Assembly: GCA_900757595.1 (NCBI GenBank)
Contig: CAAEOL010000063.1
Location: 48,141 to 112,140 of the forward strand
DNA: 64,000 bases
From: an uncultured Collinsella sp.
Lineage (GTDB): Bacteria; Actinomycetota; Coriobacteriia; Coriobacteriales; Coriobacteriaceae
Direction of reading: 5' to 3'
The notes under the pieces were generated by a model. It was not told where the DNA came from. It searched no databases and was given only the letters and a program-made list of their open reading frames with translations. Each line of letters starts with the position of its first letter. Position 1 is the stretch's first letter. Positions 25,331 through 33,720 of this stretch are shown in pieces. The position numbers and the translations under genes were made by a program.

Positions 25331-26893
25331 ATGAACAAAGATGAGCTGCTGGCAAAGTTCCAGCGTCTGGGCAAAGTCCTCATGACGCCTGTCTTGATCC
25401 TGCCAATCGCCGGCATCCTTCAGGGCTTTGGCAATGCCTTTACCAGCCCCACCCTTACGGCAGCTGTTCCCTGGCTTGCTGCTCCGGGCTTTGCGATCTT
25501 CTTTTCGATTCTCAAGGCCGCTGCCAGCATCGTTATGAACAACATCCCGGTTATCTTCTCGATTTGTCTCGCCTATGGCTTCGCCAAGTCCGAGAAGGCT
25601 ACCGCGGCGCTTTGTGGCTTTTTGGGCTACATGTGCATGAATTCCGTGATGGGCACGTTCCTTACGGCGACTGGCGTTATCGATCCCGCGAATCTTACGA
25701 CGGGCCAGAGCACGATCCTCGGCATCACCACGCTCGACACTGGCGTTATCGGCGGTCTTCTGGTGGGCGCAATCGTCGCATGGTTGCATAACCGTTACTA
25801 CAAGATTGAGCTGCCTGCCGTGTTCTCCATCTTCAACGGCACGCGCTTTATCCCGGCGGTGACGCTGCTCTCATGCAGCATCCTCGCACTGGTCATGTCC
25901 TTTGTTTTCCCGTTTATTCAGAACGCTCTCGGTGCGCTGTCCGAGTTCATCAAGACTACGGGTGCCTTTGGTGCATTTGTCTACGGCGCCGGCGAGCGCA
26001 TGCTCCTGCCTTTTGGCCTGCATCACTTTGTCTATTTGCCGTTCTTCTTCACGTCGCTCGGTGGCGTCGAGACCATCGACGGCCAGACTGTTCAGGGCGC
26101 TATCAATATCTACAACGCGATCCTGGGCTCTCCCAGCACGCCGTTTAACATCGAGGTCAGCCGTTTTGTCATGAACGGCAAGGTTATCTTCGCCATGTTC
26201 GGCCTGCCTGGCGCTGCACTCGCCTTCTACAAGACGGCGCTTCCCAAGAATAAGAAGAAGACCGCAGCGCTCATGATTGCCATCGTGGTGCCTTGCATCC
26301 TCTCCGGCATCACCGAGCCGCTCGAGTACTCCTTCCTGTTTATCGCGCCCATCCTCTACGTGTTCCACGCTCTCATGGCTGGTCTTGCTTATGCGCTGAC
26401 CTATATCCTGCAGTTCAACGTGGCCGGTTCCGCGTCGTTCGGCGGCCCGCTCCTGTCGTTGATCTTTAACGGCATTATGGGTGCAGCCAAGGGCTCCAAC
26501 TGGCAGGTTATCCTGTTCCTCGGCCCCATCTACTTCGTGGTGTACTACTTCGTCTTCAAGTTCATCATTCTTAAGAAGGACCTTAAGACTCCCGGCCGCG
26601 AGGAAGAGTCCGACGATGAGGCCGCAAAGGCTCCCAAGACCGTGATCAGCGACCTCATTCCCGCCATCGTTGAGGCAGTGGGCGGCGACAACAATATTAA
26701 GTCTGTCGAGGCCTGCTTCACCCGTCTGCGCATCCAGCTCAATGACTGTGACAAGGTGGTTGACGACGCCGAGTTTACCGAAAAGCTCGAAGCGCGTGGC
26801 ATCGTGCATGTTAACGGCGGCGTGCAGATTGTCTACGGCAACATGGCATCTAACTACGCGACCCAGATGCGCGAGCTGCTGGGCATGGAGTAA
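25331..26893 (+). CDS. PTS alpha-glucoside permease EIICB (locus 1)
   Basis: A 520-residue membrane component of the glucose/glucoside PTS family: EIIC domain (about 1-415, roughly ten membrane segments, with GITEPLEYSFLF the conserved substrate-site loop) and EIIB domain (about 440-520) with phospho-acceptor Cys462 in EACFTRLR. No EIIA domain is attached, so a soluble EIIA-Glc from elsewhere must feed it. Together with the upstream GH4 gene it forms an uptake/cleavage unit for maltose, trehalose-like or other alpha-glucosides. A strong terminator follows at 26922. Confidence 0.92.
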   Translation: MNKDELLAKFQRLGKVLMTPVLILPIAGILQGFGNAFTSPTLTAAVPWLAAPGFAIFFSILKAAASIVMNNIPVIFSICLAYGFAKSEKATAALCGFLGYMCMNSVMGTFLTATGVIDPANLTTGQSTILGITTLDTGVIGGLLVGAIVAWLHNRYYKIELPAVFSIFNGTRFIPAVTLLSCSILALVMSFVFPFIQNALGALSEFIKTTGAFGAFVYGAGERMLLPFGLHHFVYLPFFFTSLGGVETIDGQTVQGAINIYNAILGSPSTPFNIEVSRFVMNGKVIFAMFGLPGAALAFYKTALPKNKKKTAALMIAIVVPCILSGITEPLEYSFLFIAPILYVFHALMAGLAYALTYILQFNVAGSASFGGPLLSLIFNGIMGAAKGSNWQVILFLGPIYFVVYYFVFKFIILKKDLKTPGREEESDDEAAKAPKTVISDLIPAIVEAVGGDNNIKSVEACFTRLRIQLNDCDKVVDDAEFTEKLEARGIVHVNGGVQIVYGNMASNYATQMRELLGME

Positions 26894-26921
26894 ACGACTC
26901 AAACACACAATCAAGATTAAT

Positions 26922-26970
26922 ACAGGTCGGCGCCCGATCCTTCAATCGGGCGCCGACCTGTGCTGTTTTG
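26922..26970 (+). terminator. Terminator of GH4-PTS operon 1
   Basis: ACAGGTCGGCGCCCGAT (26922-26938) pairs perfectly with 26945-26961, followed by GCTGTTTTG. Confidence 0.85.
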
Positions 26971-27085
26971 GGGCGAATGGGCAAGTACATGACGTGCTCG
27001 CTGCTCTCTTTTGGCGCTGCCTATCGTGTATTCGGATGCCTTGCGACGGTGAGGTGCGTTCTTTTCAGTCCTAGCGTGTTTGCGG

Positions 27086-27886
27086 CTAGCGCTGCGCCCG
27101 AAGTCGATTTGCACAGCTGATATACAGAGCGTTAACCGCGCTTTGTAGGCTCATGCCCTCAACCAAGGCGGTCGAGTACTCGCTGAGTGACTCCGCGCTC
27201 ACGGGTAGCAAGAGCTCGCGCGCCCCGTTGTTATCGAATGCCATGTTGCTCGATATCCAAATAACGCGGCAACCTCGCCGCTTGGCCTCAACGTAAAGAT
27301 TGAAGATGTGGCTCGTCTTCCCTGAGAACGATACAAAGATGGTTAGATCGTCGGGTTGGAGCAGACAGAGCGACGTCTCCTGTCCCTTGACGGAGCCAAA
27401 TGAGAAGCACAGTCGGTTTACGCGGCTCAGCTTTTCGCAGAGTGAGCGAGCGGCGAGATTGGAGAATGAGCTTCCGTATACGTAGACATTTTGCGCATCG
27501 AGAAGCCAGTCAACGGCCTGCTCGAGTCGATCCTCAGTGAGCAGGCGTTTTGTTTCAAGCAAAGAGGTTTCTACGATATCGAAATACCAGGGTATATCGA
27601 TTTGCTTATGAGCCCTTGCCTCGGTTGTCTCACGCTGGAGCCAAGCGTTGAAGTCGTCAACTTGCTCTTTGAACGATCGAAAGCTCGAGCCGTTTACGCG
27701 CCTGCAGAAGCGCGAGATGGTCGCGGGCGATGTATTGCACGCGCGGGCAAGTTCTTCTATTGAGAGCTCTGGGATCTCGTCGTGATGGGAAAGGGCGTAG
27801 AGTGCGATGTGGGCGTCAAGGCTGCCGCCCTTCTCGACGTCTTCGATACAAGACCTGAGGTTCGAATAGACCTCGTACATCGACAT
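27086..27886 (-). CDS. RpiR/MurR-family sugar-phosphate regulator (locus 2)
   Basis: A 266-residue RpiR protein: N-terminal helix-turn-helix (LSIEELARACNTSPATISRFCRRVNGSSFRSFK, about 41-73) and C-terminal SIS domain (about 125-245, VYVYGSSFSN, FVSFSGKTSH). It lies at the downstream end of the minus-strand GH4-PTS cassette, 77 bp beyond the PTS stop, with a hairpin between them. It may be cotranscribed by readthrough or use its own promoter. Probable repressor of locus 2; the paired repeats at 30925-30977 are candidate targets. Confidence 0.86.
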   Translation of the reverse strand: MSMYEVYSNLRSCIEDVEKGGSLDAHIALYALSHHDEIPELSIEELARACNTSPATISRFCRRVNGSSFRSFKEQVDDFNAWLQRETTEARAHKQIDIPWYFDIVETSLLETKRLLTEDRLEQAVDWLLDAQNVYVYGSSFSNLAARSLCEKLSRVNRLCFSFGSVKGQETSLCLLQPDDLTIFVSFSGKTSHIFNLYVEAKRRGCRVIWISSNMAFDNNGARELLLPVSAESLSEYSTALVEGMSLQSAVNALYISCANRLRAQR

Positions 27887-27893
27887 TCAAATC

Positions 27894-27941
27894 ACTCCAA
27901 ACAATAATGCCCCGGAGCGGATATGCCATCTCCGGAGCATT
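27894..27941 (-). terminator. Hairpin between PTS 2 and rpiR 2
   Basis: AATGCCCCGGAG (27906-27917) pairs with CTCCGGAGCATT (27930-27941) with one mismatch. On the minus strand it is followed by TTATTGTTTGG. Probably a partial terminator that lowers regulator expression relative to the sugar genes. Confidence 0.6.
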
Positions 27942-27963
27942 GTGGTGAAGCTATGGGACGGAT

Positions 27964-29544
27964 TTATTCCATGCCCAAGTATTCTCTCATTTCGACTTTG
28001 TAGACAGAAGCTTTATTGCCGTAAACGATCTGAACACCGCCGCCAACGTGCACGATGGCGCTGGCGCCGAGGTCTTTGGTGAAGACACTATCGTCCTTGA
28101 CCAGGGCGGTGTCTTTGAGGCTGAGCCTCAGGCGAGTGAAGCAGGCGTTGACACCCGAGATGTTATCGGCGCCGCCCACGGCTTCCACGATCTGCGGGAT
28201 GAGCTCGCTTACCTGGACAGGTGCTTTGGAGTCGATGGCCGACGTGTCATCCGCTGCCTGCGTGTCATCATCCTCGCGGCCCGGGGTTTTGAGGTCAAAT
28301 TTCTTGATAAAGGTGCGGAACAGCACGTAATAGATTCCGAAGTAAGCGATGCCGAGCGGAATAAGCCAGAACCAGTTGGAGCCTTTATCGGCGTTCATGA
28401 TGCCGTTGAAGATCCACGAGAGGAGCGGTCCGCCGAAGGCGGAAGGTCCGGGCACATTGAACTGTACCAGGTAGGTGAGTACATACGCGATGCCGCACAG
28501 CAGGGCGTGGACCACATAGAGTACGGGCGCTACAAAGAGGAAGGAGTACTCGAGCGGTTCGGTTATGCCCATGATGGCGGCCGGAATAACGGCGGCGATC
28601 ATGAGGGAGCCGACCTTCTTTTTATTCTCGGGACGGGCACAGTGGTAGATGGCGAGCGCCGCCGCGGGCAGGCCGCACATGGCGAACAGCACCTTGCCGT
28701 TCATGACGTATTTTGAGATGTCGATGTCGTACATCATGCCGGGCGTGTTGAGCATGGCGTTGTAGATGTTGACAGCACCCTCGACGGTCTGGCCGTCAAC
28801 CTGGATGCTACCGCCCAGAGAAGTGAAGAAAAACGGCAGGTAGATGAAATGATGCAGGCCGAAGGGCAGAAGCATGCGCTCGGAGAAGCCATAGATGAAC
28901 GCGCCAAACACCCCGGTGGAATCGATGAGTGTCGAGGCAGCCTTTAGGCCGGTTTGCACAAACGGAAACACGAAGGCGAGCGCAACGCCCACCAGGCTTG
29001 CGAAAACGACGGTGAGGGCGGGGACGCAGCGTGTGCCGTTGAAGATGCCGAGCACCGGCGGAAGCTGCACCTTATAGAATCGGTTGTGGATCCACGCGAC
29101 TACCAAGCCGATGATGATGCCGCCGAATACGCCAGTGTCGAGTGTGGTTACGCCCAGGATGGCGTTCTGACCGGTCTGCAGGTTGGCGGGATCGATGGTG
29201 CCCAGCAGGATAAGCAGCTGACCCATGATCGTGTTCATGGTCATGTAGCCGATGAAACCTGAGAGTGCGGCGGTCGCCTTCTCGGCCTTGGCGTAACCGT
29301 AGGCGATGCAGATCGCAAAGAGAACCGAGATGTTACCATTGATAACGTTGCCGGCTGCTTTGATGAGCGTGCTAAAGATCACCATCGGCTCGGTGCCCAA
29401 AAACGGGCAGAGCGAGATGAGGTTAGCATTGGAAAGGGCGGAGCCCAGACCGACCAAAATGCCGGAAACGGGCAGGAGGAGGACCGGCGCCATGAGCACC
29501 TTGCCGAGTCTCTGGAACTCGCTGTAGAGCTTGCTTTCTTTCAT
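27964..29544 (-). CDS. PTS alpha-glucoside permease EIICB (locus 2)
   Basis: A 526-residue paralogue of the permease at 25331, with EIIC (about 1-420, GITEPLEYSFLF present) and EIIB carrying phospho-acceptor Cys468 in NACFTRLR; again no EIIA. The sequences align along their whole length but differ in the linker (DDDTQAADDTSAIDSKAP here), so this is an old duplication or separate acquisition rather than a recent copy. It follows its GH4 gene by 24 bp on the minus strand, the same order as in locus 1. Confidence 0.92.
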   Translation of the reverse strand: MKESKLYSEFQRLGKVLMAPVLLLPVSGILVGLGSALSNANLISLCPFLGTEPMVIFSTLIKAAGNVINGNISVLFAICIAYGYAKAEKATAALSGFIGYMTMNTIMGQLLILLGTIDPANLQTGQNAILGVTTLDTGVFGGIIIGLVVAWIHNRFYKVQLPPVLGIFNGTRCVPALTVVFASLVGVALAFVFPFVQTGLKAASTLIDSTGVFGAFIYGFSERMLLPFGLHHFIYLPFFFTSLGGSIQVDGQTVEGAVNIYNAMLNTPGMMYDIDISKYVMNGKVLFAMCGLPAAALAIYHCARPENKKKVGSLMIAAVIPAAIMGITEPLEYSFLFVAPVLYVVHALLCGIAYVLTYLVQFNVPGPSAFGGPLLSWIFNGIMNADKGSNWFWLIPLGIAYFGIYYVLFRTFIKKFDLKTPGREDDDTQAADDTSAIDSKAPVQVSELIPQIVEAVGGADNISGVNACFTRLRLSLKDTALVKDDSVFTKDLGASAIVHVGGGVQIVYGNKASVYKVEMREYLGME

Positions 29545-29568
29545 GATGTTCCTTCGATGCGCGGGGAG

Positions 29569-30894
29569 TTAGGACAGGGTCGGCCAATAATCGCCGTTCG
29601 CTTCGATCAGGTCGTCGAGGATTTGGCGCGCGACGGTAGTCGAAGGGACGGTCTTGTTGATTGCGATGGCTTCGAGCGCCTTCTGGTAGGAATGCTCGTA
29701 ATATGCGTCGACGGCGAGCTTCTCACTGGCATTCTGCTCTTCGATAAGCCCCTTGTAGAAGGTGGGGATAGCAGGCTGGCTGATGGGCTCGGGGCCCCAA
29801 GAGCGCAGGTAGGCAGGGACCTCGACCATGGCGTCGTCGGGCAGATTGGGGATGGCGCCATTATTCTCGACGATTACGAGATAACGTTCGCACTTGTTGT
29901 AGGCGATAGAGGCGGCTGCGTCGACGATAAAGTCGCCAAAGACCGTGAAGCTCTGTACGGGGCTCTTGTAATTGGCGGGATCTGCCAGGTACTTGTCGTG
30001 CTCGGCAAACATCTCCTTCTCGCGTCCGTTGATGACGTTGTCGGCGCGCGTCCAGTTGGGGTCCATGTCATCTGCCATGTCTTTGGAGTACAGGTAGTAC
30101 TGTAGGTAGCTGTTGGGCAGATACTCGGGATAGTCCTTCACAATCTTGACGTATTGACCCCAGGTGTGCATCCAGTCCTTGTCCTTGTGATGCTTGTCGC
30201 TCACGGCCATGCCGTGCTCGAGAATCATCTGACGGAGCTCCGGCAGACGATCGCGCCCCTGCTTGTCGTAAATTTTGGTAAACCAGCCAAAGTGATTGAG
30301 TCCAAAATACATGGGGTCGATATCGCGCCAGCTGGGAAGTCCGAGCATCTTAGAGTACGAGAGCAAGATAGCCGTGGGCATATCGCAGATGTTAAGGATA
30401 TGGTCGTTGCCAAACTCGCGACGTGTGGCCTCGGCGACAACTGCGGCGGGGTTGGAATAGTTAAGGATCCAGGCGTCTGGACTGTATTTCTTGGCGTAGC
30501 GTACGAGGTCGAAGACGCCGGGGATGGACCTGATGCCATAGGAGATCGAACCGCCGGCGCCGCAGGTTTCCTGTCCCACGCAACCGTACTTGAGAGGGAT
30601 GCGCTCGTCCTGGCGACGCATCTGAAGGCCACCCTGGCGGATTTGCGCGAAGACGAAGTCGACATCGGTGAATGCCTTTTCGGGATCGGTCGTCACGACA
30701 ACTTCGATGTCAGGAGCTTCCTGCTCGATGAACTGCTTCATGATGTCGTAGACGAGATGCATGCGCTTCTCGTCGATGTCGTACAGGGCGAGTTTGCGCA
30801 GCGGTAATTCGTTTTTCTTCTGCAATAGGCTCTGGATGATGCCGGGAGTGTGGGTGCTGCCGGCCCCGGCGATTACAACTGCTTTCTTGTCCAT
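29569..30894 (-). CDS. GH4 6-phospho-alpha-glucosidase (locus 2)
   Basis: A 441-residue family 4 glycosidase, same length as the locus 1 enzyme. NAD loop IAGAGSTHTPG (about 8-18), NYSNPA, metal Cys170 in CDMP (the classical alpha-type loop), and His201 in LNHFGW. Cleaves alpha-glucoside 6-phosphates delivered by the adjacent PTS. First gene of the minus-strand operon, with AAAGGGGTTTACCAC before the start. The promoter region holds two TTTCAGANTNCGAAA repeats. Confidence 0.92.
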   Translation of the reverse strand: MDKKAVVIAGAGSTHTPGIIQSLLQKKNELPLRKLALYDIDEKRMHLVYDIMKQFIEQEAPDIEVVVTTDPEKAFTDVDFVFAQIRQGGLQMRRQDERIPLKYGCVGQETCGAGGSISYGIRSIPGVFDLVRYAKKYSPDAWILNYSNPAAVVAEATRREFGNDHILNICDMPTAILLSYSKMLGLPSWRDIDPMYFGLNHFGWFTKIYDKQGRDRLPELRQMILEHGMAVSDKHHKDKDWMHTWGQYVKIVKDYPEYLPNSYLQYYLYSKDMADDMDPNWTRADNVINGREKEMFAEHDKYLADPANYKSPVQSFTVFGDFIVDAAASIAYNKCERYLVIVENNGAIPNLPDDAMVEVPAYLRSWGPEPISQPAIPTFYKGLIEEQNASEKLAVDAYYEHSYQKALEAIAINKTVPSTTVARQILDDLIEANGDYWPTLS

Positions 30895-30924
30895 GTGGTA
30901 AACCCCTTTCGTGTGGATTGACCA

Positions 30925-30977
30925 TTTCAGACTACGAAAGCTTTACCTGCGATTCTATCGATTTTCAGATTGCGAAA
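30925..30977. promoter_or_regulatory. Candidate RpiR operators upstream of GH4 locus 2
   Basis: TTTCAGACTACGAAA (30925-30939) and TTTCAGATTGCGAAA (30963-30977) are partly palindromic 15-mers starting 38 bp apart, 30-85 bp upstream of the GH4 start. The remaining DNA to 31137 shows no gene or clear signal. Confidence 0.55.
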
Positions 30978-31137
30978 AACGATAGCGATAATCTTAACAG
31001 GATGCGTTTTGCGTGGTTAAATAGCGCCGGGAAAGATGCTGAACTGGGCGGCAGACGACGTGTTGCATGGCTGCAGGAGCGAGCGCCAGGCGGTCAAAAG
31101 ATGGTGGGCGGTGCTGCGGCTTTTGGCTGCAATTGCG

Positions 31138-32367
31138 CTACCCGCGGTGGCGCTCCCAGCGAGCCAACTTAATCGTCACCAGCGTAAGCGCCCAGGCCAC
31201 AAGCGAGAACGCGGCGCCCACGGCGCCCACGTACGCAATGCCAATGCTGCTTACCACGGCGCCGCCCACTGCAGTGCCAAACGAGATGCCGACGTTAAAC
31301 GCCATGGGCTCAACCGAACTTGCGAGTACCATCGACTTGGGATGGCGGCTGCGTGCCACGTCCATAAAGTGCGTGATGCACGACACCGAGAACAGGTACA
31401 TGAGCAACGCCAAGCTAAAGACAAAGACCAGCGCGAGCGGCATGGTGCCGCCCACGGCAAACAGCCCGAGTAACGCCGCAGCCTGCAGTACAAACGTCAC
31501 AAGCAGTGCCTTCATGCCAAAGCGCGCGTCGATCCATCCGCCCAAGATGTTCGAGATCAGGCAGAACACGCCGTAGGCCATAAGCGTGGTGCTCGCCTGA
31601 ACAGTGCCCATGCCCAGCACCTGCTCAAGATAGGGCGTCACGTAGCCGTAGAACACATAGACCGATCCCACGCCAAACAAAAAGATGAGCATGCCGGTGA
31701 TGATGCTCGGTTCGCGCAACAGACCCGCCTGCTCGCGAAAAGTGGCAGGCTCGTCGGTTTGCCCAGCGCGCGGCATAAACGCCACGAGCGCTCCGCAGAT
31801 CAAAGCGGCAAAGGTCAGCGTGCCGTACATGGCCACGTGCCAATCGAGCGTGTCGGCCACAAACTTGCCGATCGAAGTGACAAAGACCATTGCCACGGAA
31901 AACGCACCGTACACGACCGAGATGGCAAGCGAGGTTTGCTGCGGGGACAGCAGCTCGGGGATGTACGTCACACCCACGGCGAGCAGTGCGCCCGAGACGG
32001 AGCCCAGGACAATGCGCGAGATAAACAGTACCTGGAAGTTGGGCGCCAACGCCATGACCAGGTTGCCGAGCACAAAGACGATGCTGTAGCACACGAGCAG
32101 CTGGTAGCGGCGGAATCGCCCCGTGCTGAGCGCAAGCACCGGCGTCGCGATAGCGTAGACGAGCGCAAACACGCTGATGAGCTGGCCCGCGGTGGCAAGC
32201 GAGATGCCGAGCTCCGTCGCCAGGTCGCTTTCGATGCCGATGACCACGAACTCCGAGCAGCCGAGCGAGAAGCCCAGCAGCACGAGCAGCGCCAGGCAGA
32301 GCTTGGTGCGCGCGGGGGAGAGCGCGGCGGCGGTTGACTTACTTTTAGGCGTGGTTGCGGCGGTCAA
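31138..32367 (-). CDS. MFS exporter, DHA1 / sugar-efflux-like
   Basis: A roughly 409-residue membrane protein with 12 predicted helices. LGFSLGCSEFVVIGIESDLATELGISLATAGQLISVFALVYAI and RFRRYQLLV match the AraJ/YdhP branch of the DHA1 family, which exports sugars, drugs or metabolites. Start is uncertain: TTG 32367 follows TTGGAG at good spacing and is preferred; another TTG at 32415 would add 16 residues. Divergent from the LpdD/IDI-like gene. Whether it belongs functionally with that module (product export) is open. Confidence 0.83.
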   Translation of the reverse strand: MTAATTPKSKSTAAALSPARTKLCLALLVLLGFSLGCSEFVVIGIESDLATELGISLATAGQLISVFALVYAIATPVLALSTGRFRRYQLLVCYSIVFVLGNLVMALAPNFQVLFISRIVLGSVSGALLAVGVTYIPELLSPQQTSLAISVVYGAFSVAMVFVTSIGKFVADTLDWHVAMYGTLTFAALICGALVAFMPRAGQTDEPATFREQAGLLREPSIITGMLIFLFGVGSVYVFYGYVTPYLEQVLGMGTVQASTTLMAYGVFCLISNILGGWIDARFGMKALLVTFVLQAAALLGLFAVGGTMPLALVFVFSLALLMYLFSVSCITHFMDVARSRHPKSMVLASSVEPMAFNVGISFGTAVGGAVVSSIGIAYVGAVGAAFSLVAWALTLVTIKLARWERHRG

Positions 32368-32528
32368 GATTGTCACTCCAATGTCGCATGAATAAGCGGG
32401 ATTCAATCCCTGCAACTCTAGCAGAATGTGTCAGGTGCCTGCCCCCTTTGTCGCAGGCTGCGCTTGCCTGTATAGTCGCAATACAGGCGAAGATGGTCTC
32501 AGGTACATCGCGGGCGACAGGAGATCCC

Positions 32529-33476
32529 ATGGGTATGCACACGACGAAGGTTGCGGTAGGCGAGGGCAAGTTTACGCTCGAGGCCCAGCTGACGGTGACG
32601 CCGCGGGGCATGGCGGTGTACGCTTGCTCGCCCGAGTTCGCGCACCTGGGCGCCACGGCACAGGCCATTCCGCGCCCCGAGCCCGGTCGCACGGCGACGG
32701 TGAGCATCCTGGCCGTTCCGTGCCATCGCGACGAGATTCCAGCGCACGATATCGCGGCGGCGCTGGCAACGCGCTTTGGCGTGCCGGTAGTCGCAAGCAC
32801 GGGCTTTCATGTTGAACAGGCGAGCGGGGACGACCTGCAGCGCGTGCTCGACACCACCAAAGAGCTCATCGCTGCGCTCGAGGAGGCCGCAGCCCGCATT
32901 CTGCGCGCCGGCTGGGATGAGGGCGGCGCAGGCGCCGAGGTCGTGGCGGTCGATACCGCGACCGGCGAGGCGCTCGGCCACGTCGACCGCATCGAGGCCC
33001 ATACCGGCGAGGGCATCCTGCATCAGGCATTTCTGACGCTTTTAGTCGAGGGCCGGGGCGAAGACGCGCGTCTGCTGCTCTGTCGCCGTAGTCCGCTCAA
33101 GCGCCTGTGGGGCGGGGTGCTGGCCGATAGCTGCGCCGGCCATCCGCTCCCCGGGGAAGACGTCGCGGCCGCCACGGCGCGCCGCATCAACGAAGAGCTT
33201 GGCATTACGCGCGATCCCGATCAGCTCAAGCACCTCGGACACGTGGTGTACCGTGAGGACCACGGCGACGGCCGCTGCGAGTGCGAATGGTGCGAGGTGT
33301 TCGCAGCCCATGTTGAGCCGGGCGAGCTATGCATCAACCAAGAGGAGATCTCGGAGGTGCGCCGCGTGGCCCCGTCCGAGCTCGACGGCTACCTGCAGGG
33401 TCGCCCCGAGCAGCTGGCCCCCTGGCTTCGCGAGGCCCTCAGCGACCCATCCATCCGTACGGCCCTCGCTATGTAA
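32529..33476 (+). CDS. Fusion: LpdD-like flavin-chaperone domain + IDI-like NUDIX domain
   Basis: A 315-residue two-domain protein. Residues about 1-125 resemble LpdD, the small partner of gallate-type UbiD decarboxylases (AHLGATAQ at 38-45, CHRDEIPAHD at 65-74, STGFHVEQ at 90-97). Residues about 140-315 are a type I isopentenyl-diphosphate isomerase-like NUDIX domain: NUDIX box from Gly204 to Ile226 with Glu210, Arg218, Glu222 and Glu223, CECEWCEVFAA carrying both IDI glutamates (251, 253), and APWL. At the catalytic Cys position of IDI (CGHP) the sequence is Ala203 (SCAGHP). Start ATG 32529 has AGGAG. UbiD and UbiX genes follow downstream. Proposed role: prenylated-FMN supply or handling; isomerase activity is doubtful. 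Confidence 0.8.
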   Translation: MGMHTTKVAVGEGKFTLEAQLTVTPRGMAVYACSPEFAHLGATAQAIPRPEPGRTATVSILAVPCHRDEIPAHDIAAALATRFGVPVVASTGFHVEQASGDDLQRVLDTTKELIAALEEAAARILRAGWDEGGAGAEVVAVDTATGEALGHVDRIEAHTGEGILHQAFLTLLVEGRGEDARLLLCRRSPLKRLWGGVLADSCAGHPLPGEDVAAATARRINEELGITRDPDQLKHLGHVVYREDHGDGRCECEWCEVFAAHVEPGELCINQEEISEVRRVAPSELDGYLQGRPEQLAPWLREALSDPSIRTALAM

Positions 33477-33501
33477 CAAAGGTACAGTCCCTTTGCCATA
33501 T
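33471..33501. repeat. Dispersed hairpin repeat, copy 3, overlapping a stop codon
   Basis: Diverged copy of the GTGACAAAGGGAC palindrome (ATGTAACAAAGG ... CCTTTGCCATAT). Its first bases encode the last Met and the TAA stop of the LpdD/IDI-like gene. Confidence 0.6.
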
Positions 33502-33636
33502 CCAAACCGTCACAACATTCGATGAAAATCTCGAAAACGAGGAAAAGCGTCGAATGATGTGATGGTTTTTGTCCAGGGGATCGCTTCTCATCCAAAAAAT
33601 CCCGCTTGACTGTATTGCAACAACACAGCGCAACGT

Positions 33637-33667
33637 AAGGGGTGTCCGATAACGGGCGCCCCTTTTT
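33637..33667 (+). terminator. Terminator/attenuator before the transporter gene
   Basis: AAGGGGTGTCCG and CGGGCGCCCCTT pair with G-T wobbles around ATAA, ending in TTTTT at 33663-33667. A -35-like TTGACT lies at 33606. It ends the first gene or attenuates the operon that starts 54 bp later. Confidence 0.6.
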
Positions 33668-33720
33668 AAGTGGCAACGAGGCCGCGAATCCGGAGCGCCC
33701 CCAACAAGAAAGGTGGGGAG

